From Novosphingobium sp. NDB2Meth1 (GTDB lineage Bacteria; Pseudomonadota; Alphaproteobacteria; Sphingomonadales; Sphingomonadaceae), in contig NZ_FPEH01000032.1 in NCBI RefSeq assembly GCF_900117425.1, positions 62,001-126,000 on the forward strand: DNA of 64,000 nt. The letters are read 5' to 3'. The notes beneath the pieces were generated by a model. The model had not been told where the DNA came from, made no database searches, and saw only the letters and a program-made list of their open reading frames with translations. Positions 60,035 to 64,000 of this stretch are shown here, one piece after another; within the stretch, counting starts at the first letter, position 1; every line of letters starts with the position of its first letter. The position numbers were made by a program, and so were the translations under genes.

Positions 60035-60811
60035 TCACAGGAAGTGATCGCCCCCGTTGGGGCTCAGGACCTGCCCCTGAAAGTGCCGTCCGGCTTCGCT
60101 GGCGAGGAACACGTAAGTGGGCACGATATCATCCACCTCCGCAAGATGGCCGATGGGAATGCCGGCCTCGATCGCTGACAGAACATCGGCAGGCACCGCA
60201 TCGAGGATCGGCGTGCGCGTCGCTCCCGGAGCCACGCAATTGACCCGCACGTCGCGGCTGCCGATTTCCAGCGCCAGCGAACGCGTGAACGAGATGATCC
60301 CGCCTTTCGCCGCCGTATAGGCCGAAAGCCCCGGCGCGCCCTTGTAGGCAAGCTGCGAGGCGGTGTTGATGATCCGGCCGAACCCAGCAGCATACATGCC
60401 CGGCAGCACGGCATGGGTCATCAGGAAGGTGCCGCGCAGGTGGATGCCGATCACGCGGTCCCATGTGGCGATGGGCAGGTCTTCGACCGTGTCGCCATGA
60501 CCGATACCGGCATTGTTGACGAGAATGTCGATCCGGCCTGCCGCTTCTAGCGCCGCCGCGACAAGGGCCGTCACCTGGCCTTCATCGGAAACGTCGGCCT
60601 GCACCGCCAGCGCCTTCGCGCCAAGGCTGCGCACTTCCTCTGCCACGGCCTCGGCAGCCACGGCCTCTGCTTCATGCGGATAGTTGATGATGACAAACGC
60701 CGCCCCGGCGCGGGCAAAGGCAAGCGCCACCCCCGCGCCGATGCCCGACGAGCTGCCGGTGATGAGCGCGGTGCGCCCGAGGAGCGGCGCCGCGCCGGTC
60801 GTGTCCGTCAT
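60035..60811 (-). CDS. Short-chain dehydrogenase/reductase (SDR)
   Basis: A 258-residue SDR. TGSSSGIG (18-25) is the cofactor loop, NNAG (99-102), Ser152, Tyr165 and Lys169 (YTAAK). The tetrad Asn is replaced by His (IHLRG, about 124), and the end LSPNGGDHFL is unusual. IINYPHE after the second strand suggests NADP or relaxed cofactor use. ATG 60811 follows GGGAG; the longer frame is a tail overlapping the upstream SnoaL-like gene. Last gene of the leftward GST-SnoaL operon. Confidence 0.9.
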   Translation of the reverse strand: MTDTTGAAPLLGRTALITGSSSGIGAGVALAFARAGAAFVIINYPHEAEAVAAEAVAEEVRSLGAKALAVQADVSDEGQVTALVAAALEAAGRIDILVNNAGIGHGDTVEDLPIATWDRVIGIHLRGTFLMTHAVLPGMYAAGFGRIINTASQLAYKGAPGLSAYTAAKGGIISFTRSLALEIGSRDVRVNCVAPGATRTPILDAVPADVLSAIEAGIPIGHLAEVDDIVPTYVFLASEAGRHFQGQVLSPNGGDHFL

Positions 60812-60833
60812 GATCGCCGCTCCCTTGGCAAGA

Positions 60834-61232
60834 TCAGACGAGGACGTTCGCCCCGCTGAAGTAGACGTAGACTTCCTGGAACTTCCCATCGCGGATGCGC
60901 CAGAAATTGGTATTGAACAGCCGCGTCACGGTGCCATCCTCGGCGGTCAGCACCGCTTCGAAGCTCGCCGTGATGCGCCCGTTCTTCTCGTCCACCGTGC
61001 AGACAAAGTCCTTGTGCACGATGGTTTCGTAGGCCCCCATGAAGCCTTCGAACATCTTGCGGATCGCGGCCTTGCCCGCATGGCGGGTGAACTCGGTCTG
61101 CACGCAGAACAGCGCTTCTTCATGGAAGCAATCGAGCGCGGCTTCGATATCCTTGCGGTCCACGCTGGCGAAATACTTCTGCGTGGCCAGCTCGATCAGT
61201 TCGGCGCGGCTGAGAGTGGGTTCGTACTGCAT
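60834..61232 (-). CDS. SnoaL/NTF2-like protein (paralogue 1)
   Basis: A 132-residue SnoaL-like protein: KYFASVDRKDIEAALDCFHEEALF is the family's first helix-strand (quoted in part: DRKDIEAALDCFHEEA), and the barrel ends EVYVYFSGANVLV. It is paralogous to the next gene, which ends RVYVYMSGDNLLKE. The start overlaps that gene's stop (TGATG at 61230-61234). Role could be dehydratase, isomerase or binding protein. Confidence 0.83.
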   Translation of the reverse strand: MQYEPTLSRAELIELATQKYFASVDRKDIEAALDCFHEEALFCVQTEFTRHAGKAAIRKMFEGFMGAYETIVHKDFVCTVDEKNGRITASFEAVLTAEDGTVTRLFNTNFWRIRDGKFQEVYVYFSGANVLV

Positions 61233-61663
61233 CAGGCGTCCCCTTCCTTGAGCAGGTTGTCGCCGCTCATGTAGACATAGACCCGGTGGAACTTGTCGCC
61301 ATTGAGGTAGAAGCGGTTGCAGTTCTCGTAGCGCAGCTCGTCACCGCCATGGGGCGTGATCAGCACGGTGAACTGCGAGCAGACCGAGTTGCTGGCGGGG
61401 TCTGCGGTGTGGACGAAATTGCCGTGCCAGATGTCCGAGAAGTCGGCGAAGAGCTTGGTGAACATCGCCCGGATCGCGGCCTTGCCGTTGTGGACGGTGT
61501 TCGAGGTCACTTCGGTCAGGATCGCGTCTTCGGTGAAGCAGTCGAGAACCTGATCCATCGCCTTGTTGTCGACGCCGTCGAAGTAACGCTTCGTCACGAT
61601 GTCGATGTAGTAGGGATAAGGCAGCGCTGTCTGCCCCGGTCCCGCCTCTTGCCATTCGCTCAT
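61232..61663 (-). CDS. SnoaL/NTF2-like protein (paralogue 2)
   Basis: A 143-residue SnoaL-like protein with RYFDGVDNKAMDQVLDCFTE and the closing strand RVYVYMSGDNLLKE. AGGAGG lies before ATG 61663. The pair with the preceding gene arose by tandem duplication and may form a heteromer. A third, more distant SnoaL-like gene is at 1067. Confidence 0.85.
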   Translation of the reverse strand: MSEWQEAGPGQTALPYPYYIDIVTKRYFDGVDNKAMDQVLDCFTEDAILTEVTSNTVHNGKAAIRAMFTKLFADFSDIWHGNFVHTADPASNSVCSQFTVLITPHGGDELRYENCNRFYLNGDKFHRVYVYMSGDNLLKEGDA

Positions 61664-61705
61664 TGCGGATTCCTCCTTGTGATATTCTGCTGAGATTTCA
61701 GGGGT

Positions 61706-62392
61706 TCAGGCTTTTCCGAAGAGCGCTTCGCGGGCTTTCTCGTCGGGGTTGCCGATTTTCATCACATCCCCCAGCACCGCCATCCCGCGCTGCACAGCAG
61801 GCCGGCGCTCGATCTCGCCCACCCAGCGCTTCACGTTGGGGAACTGCTCGATTTCGATGGCATGGAGATCGCGGATCTTCGGCGCACACCACGGGTAAGT
61901 CGCCATGTCGGCCAGCGAATAGTCCGCGCCCGCAAGATAGGCCCGCGTGCCGAGCACCCGGTCCATCACGCCGTAGAGCTTCACCGTCTCGCCGCAGTAG
62001 CGGTTGATGCCGTATTCGATCCGCTCCGGCGCATAGCCGCGGAAGTGGCCGCACTGGCCGAACATCGGACCGACGTTGGCGCACTGGAAGAACAGCCACT
62101 GGATCATGTCCGACCGCGCCGCAGCGTCCTCGGGCCAGAAGCGGCCCGACTTTTCAGCGAGGTACATCAGGATCGCGCCGGATTCGAACACACTGTGCGC
62201 CGCACCGCCCGGCCCGTCATGATCGACAATCGCCGGAATGCGCGTGTTGGGGCTGAGCGCTGCAAACTCCGGCGTATGCTGTTCAGCGCCCAGAATGTTC
62301 ACCGGCTTCACCGTGTAGGGGAGCCCCATCTCCTCCAGCGCGACCGTGATCTTGTGGCCGTTTGGAGTGGGCCAGTAGTAGAGGTCGATCAT
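61706..62392 (-). CDS. Glutathione S-transferase (YfcG/YghU-like)
   Basis: A 228-residue glutathione transferase-fold protein. The thioredoxin-like N-terminal domain starts IDLYYWPTPNGHKITVALEE, with NTRIPAIVDHD (the cis-Pro) and FESGAILMYLAE binding glutathione; the helical domain follows. YfcG/YghU relatives act as disulfide reductases or on electrophiles. Its ATG overlaps the stop of the next GST gene (62389-62392). Confidence 0.9.
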   Translation of the reverse strand: MIDLYYWPTPNGHKITVALEEMGLPYTVKPVNILGAEQHTPEFAALSPNTRIPAIVDHDGPGGAAHSVFESGAILMYLAEKSGRFWPEDAAARSDMIQWLFFQCANVGPMFGQCGHFRGYAPERIEYGINRYCGETVKLYGVMDRVLGTRAYLAGADYSLADMATYPWCAPKIRDLHAIEIEQFPNVKRWVGEIERRPAVQRGMAVLGDVMKIGNPDEKAREALFGKA

Positions 62393-63111
62393 GACCGGAG
62401 CGCGAGGCAGGCCTTGACAGCCGCCTGACAGGCAGCGGCGCTGTCATCGCCTTCGAACGGCTTGTTGTAGTGCGATTGGACCGAAGGCCGCTGGATCGCC
62501 TCATCGAACCATGCGGACAGTGCCGGGCGGCCTTCGCGCCAGTTGAAATTGGGGTGAATCGGGTCCTTGGCCTCATAGAATTCGGCGCGGAAGCCGAGAT
62601 AGCTGATCGCGTGCAGCATCGCGGCATGGCCGACATCGAACTCGTCCCATCCGGCCTGAGCATCGCGCTCCAGCGAATCCAGCCCGGCGATGAACTTGGG
62701 CCAGAGCCATTCGAACAGGCCCATGTTCCACTGTTCCTTGGGCTTCCACTGCTCCATCACCATCTGGACAGTGCTCTCGAAAATCGTGTCCGAAAGCGAG
62801 AGGCGGCGCAGCGCGTCCCAGCGCTTCGGCCCCGGCGCGGGATACATCTTCCTCGCGGTCGCGGTGCTGTCGAGGTATTCGCAGATCGCCTGGCTGGCGA
62901 AGATCACCTGGCCATCGTCGGTGACCAGCGTGGGCACTTTGTCCAGAGGATTGAGCGGCGAGATGTCGTAGCTGTCACCGCAATCCTCGCCCGCGTTGTT
63001 CTTGAACGGGAAAGTCGCGACACGCTCCAGATTGTCCCAGTGCCCGCACTCGTGCGCGGTCACCAGCACCTTGTGCACGAAGGTGTGAAAGGGCGAGTAG
63101 AACAGTTTCAT
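62389..63111 (-). CDS. Glutathione S-transferase family protein
   Basis: A 240-residue GST-fold protein. The N-terminal domain is KLFYSPFHTFVHKVLVTAHE, with DKVPTLVTDDG (cis-Pro) and ASQAICEYLD; the C-terminal domain is helical. Glutathione-dependent ring opening or dehalogenation would fit a degradation cluster. AAAGGAAACC precedes ATG 63111. It opens the leftward operon GST-GST-SnoaL-SnoaL-SDR and is divergent from the isochorismatase gene. Confidence 0.88.
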   Translation of the reverse strand: MKLFYSPFHTFVHKVLVTAHECGHWDNLERVATFPFKNNAGEDCGDSYDISPLNPLDKVPTLVTDDGQVIFASQAICEYLDSTATARKMYPAPGPKRWDALRRLSLSDTIFESTVQMVMEQWKPKEQWNMGLFEWLWPKFIAGLDSLERDAQAGWDEFDVGHAAMLHAISYLGFRAEFYEAKDPIHPNFNWREGRPALSAWFDEAIQRPSVQSHYNKPFEGDDSAAACQAAVKACLALRS

Positions 63112-63205
63112 GGCCGGTTTCCTTTCGTCTCATGGTTCTTCCTATTGCACCGCTTGTCAAGGCGGTGTTAGGAAAAGGTCCAGACCAATCAAAAGGGCTC
63201 CCGCG

Positions 63206-63883
63206 ATGTCGAGCTACGTTGAAGGCTTCACCGCACCCGTCAGCATGAGTGCGCGGACCACGGCACTCGTCGTGGTCGACATGCAGTACGCCAGTGGCAG
63301 CCGCGACCATGGGCTTGGCGCGCTGCTGGCACGCCAGGGCACCCTCGACAGCGCCGCCTATCGGTTCGACCGGATCGATGCGCTGCTGATCCCGAGCATC
63401 GGCAGGATGCTCGCCGCATTCCGCGCCAATGGCACCCATGTCGTGCACGTGACGGTGGGCAGCGAGCGGCCGGACTACAGCGATGCGCCGCGCCACATGC
63501 GCCCGTTCTTCGAAGGTACCAACAACCACGCGGGCACGCGCGAGCACGAGATCGTCGATGCGCTGAAGCCCCTTGCGGGCGAACCGGTGTTCAACAAGGT
63601 GACGATGGGTGCGTTTGCATCCACCGGGATCGGCGCGCACCTCACCTCGAAGGGCATTCGCGAGATCATCGTGACGGGCGTTTCCACCAACAACTGCGTG
63701 GGCATGACCGGGCAGGAAGCGGCGGACCGGGGCTTCGGCGTGGTGCTCGCCTCGGATGCCTCGGGCACCTGCAGCGATCTCATGCAGGACGCCTACGAGA
63801 ACACCTTCCGCCGCCTCTGGGGCCGGGTGGCCACCACGGCAGAAATCATCGCGGAAATCGCCCAGACCACCAACGCGGGCTAA
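63206..63883 (+). CDS. Isochorismatase-family cysteine hydrolase
   Basis: A 225-residue member of the isochorismatase family, distinct from the one at 42960. The Asp is in LVVVDMQYASG, the Lys in FNKVTMGAF and the Cys in GVSTNNCVGMTGQEAADRG. ATG 63206 follows AAAAGGG; the longer frame from 63110 overlaps the divergent GST start. Members hydrolyse amide, ureido or enol-ether bonds (RutB is one). It is followed 13 bases later by a TauD-like gene. Confidence 0.9.
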   Translation: MSSYVEGFTAPVSMSARTTALVVVDMQYASGSRDHGLGALLARQGTLDSAAYRFDRIDALLIPSIGRMLAAFRANGTHVVHVTVGSERPDYSDAPRHMRPFFEGTNNHAGTREHEIVDALKPLAGEPVFNKVTMGAFASTGIGAHLTSKGIREIIVTGVSTNNCVGMTGQEAADRGFGVVLASDASGTCSDLMQDAYENTFRRLWGRVATTAEIIAEIAQTTNAG

Positions 63884-63896
63884 ACAGGGACAGGAC

Positions 63897-64000
63897 ATGG
63901 TTGCAAAGTCACTCGAAGTCAGGCCGCTGGCCGAGACGTTCGGCGCCGAAGTGGTCGGCGTCACGCTCTCGCGCGATATGGATGCCGACGTCTTCAACGA
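63897..64000 (+). CDS. TauD/TfdA-family dioxygenase, N-terminus only
   Basis: 34 codons from ATG 63897 to the right edge. VRPLAETFGAEVVGVTLSRD is the standard opening of Fe(II)/2-oxoglutarate-dependent TauD-type dioxygenases. CAGGGACAGGAC lies before the start. It is in one transcript with the isochorismatase gene. The iron-binding HxD...H motif lies outside the window. Confidence 0.72.
   Translation, partial: MVAKSLEVRPLAETFGAEVVGVTLSRDMDADVFN

Noticed and set aside
63148..63167. CACCGC/GCGGTG inverted repeat between the GST and isochorismatase genes as an operator
   Set aside because: Arms are only six bases in G+C-rich DNA, no regulator gene is adjacent and no second copy was seen.
1..64000. 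CRISPR array
   Set aside because: No regularly spaced direct repeats were seen; all repeats found are palindromes or simple tandem copies.

Overview
The window reads as chromosomal DNA from a high-G+C alphaproteobacterium, most likely a sphingomonad of the Novosphingobium/Sphingobium type. The grounds are TonB-dependent receptors embedded in catabolic operons, many Rieske oxygenase and short-chain dehydrogenase (SDR) genes, palindromic repeats built on TCGAGCGAAGTCGAG, and a tRNA-Val with encoded CCA. No phage, transposase, integrase or CRISPR array is visible.

Region 1 (1-30 kb) is a set of catabolic operons. It holds three Rieske oxygenase alpha subunits (one cut by the left edge), three SDRs, a SnoaL-like protein, a thiolase-like/DUF35 pair, an MFS carrier, a large TonB receptor, a cytoplasmic molybdopterin oxidoreductase and a zinc-less medium-chain reductase. 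CoA activation and beta-oxidation genes follow: two AMP-forming ligases, a thioesterase, 3-hydroxyacyl-CoA dehydrogenase and thiolase. The substrate cannot be named from sequence; import, ring oxidation, CoA activation and side-chain shortening fit together. Housekeeping genes (TrmO-like, GNAT, DUF983, der, a CHAP amidase) fill 29-33 kb.

Region 2 (33-42.7 kb) is valine/isobutyrate catabolism: acyl-CoA dehydrogenase, VOC protein, 3-hydroxyisobutyryl-CoA hydrolase, enoyl-CoA hydratase, a small A+T-richer membrane-protein gene and mmsB form one tightly overlapping operon. mmsA lies nearby with a divergent LysR regulator; an AraC-type regulator and a sterol-desaturase-like enzyme lie between. A DUF3297 gene and tRNA-Val(CAC) close the region.

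Region 3 (43-64 kb), just past the tRNA, is the most unusual part. One operon encodes a hydroxymethylglutaryl-CoA-lyase-like enzyme, HyuA and HyuB (hydantoinase/oxoprolinase family), a CaiB/BaiF CoA-transferase and an N-carbamoylsarcosine-amidase-like protein. A GntR/FCD regulator and a hydantoin-racemase-like protein lacking both catalytic cysteines are divergent. A TonB receptor broken by a perfect 16-bp tandem duplication follows. A second operon encodes a VAO-type flavoprotein, a RutA-like flavin monooxygenase, an alpha/beta-hydrolase lacking its Ser and His, a methyltransferase and a small unknown protein. Three GTATAC-type palindromes lie in front of these transcription units and suggest one GntR regulon. 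My inference is a pathway for a cyclic amide, imide or hydantoin-like compound. Two glutathione transferases, two SnoaL paralogues, an SDR, a second isochorismatase-family gene and a truncated TauD-like gene complete the window.
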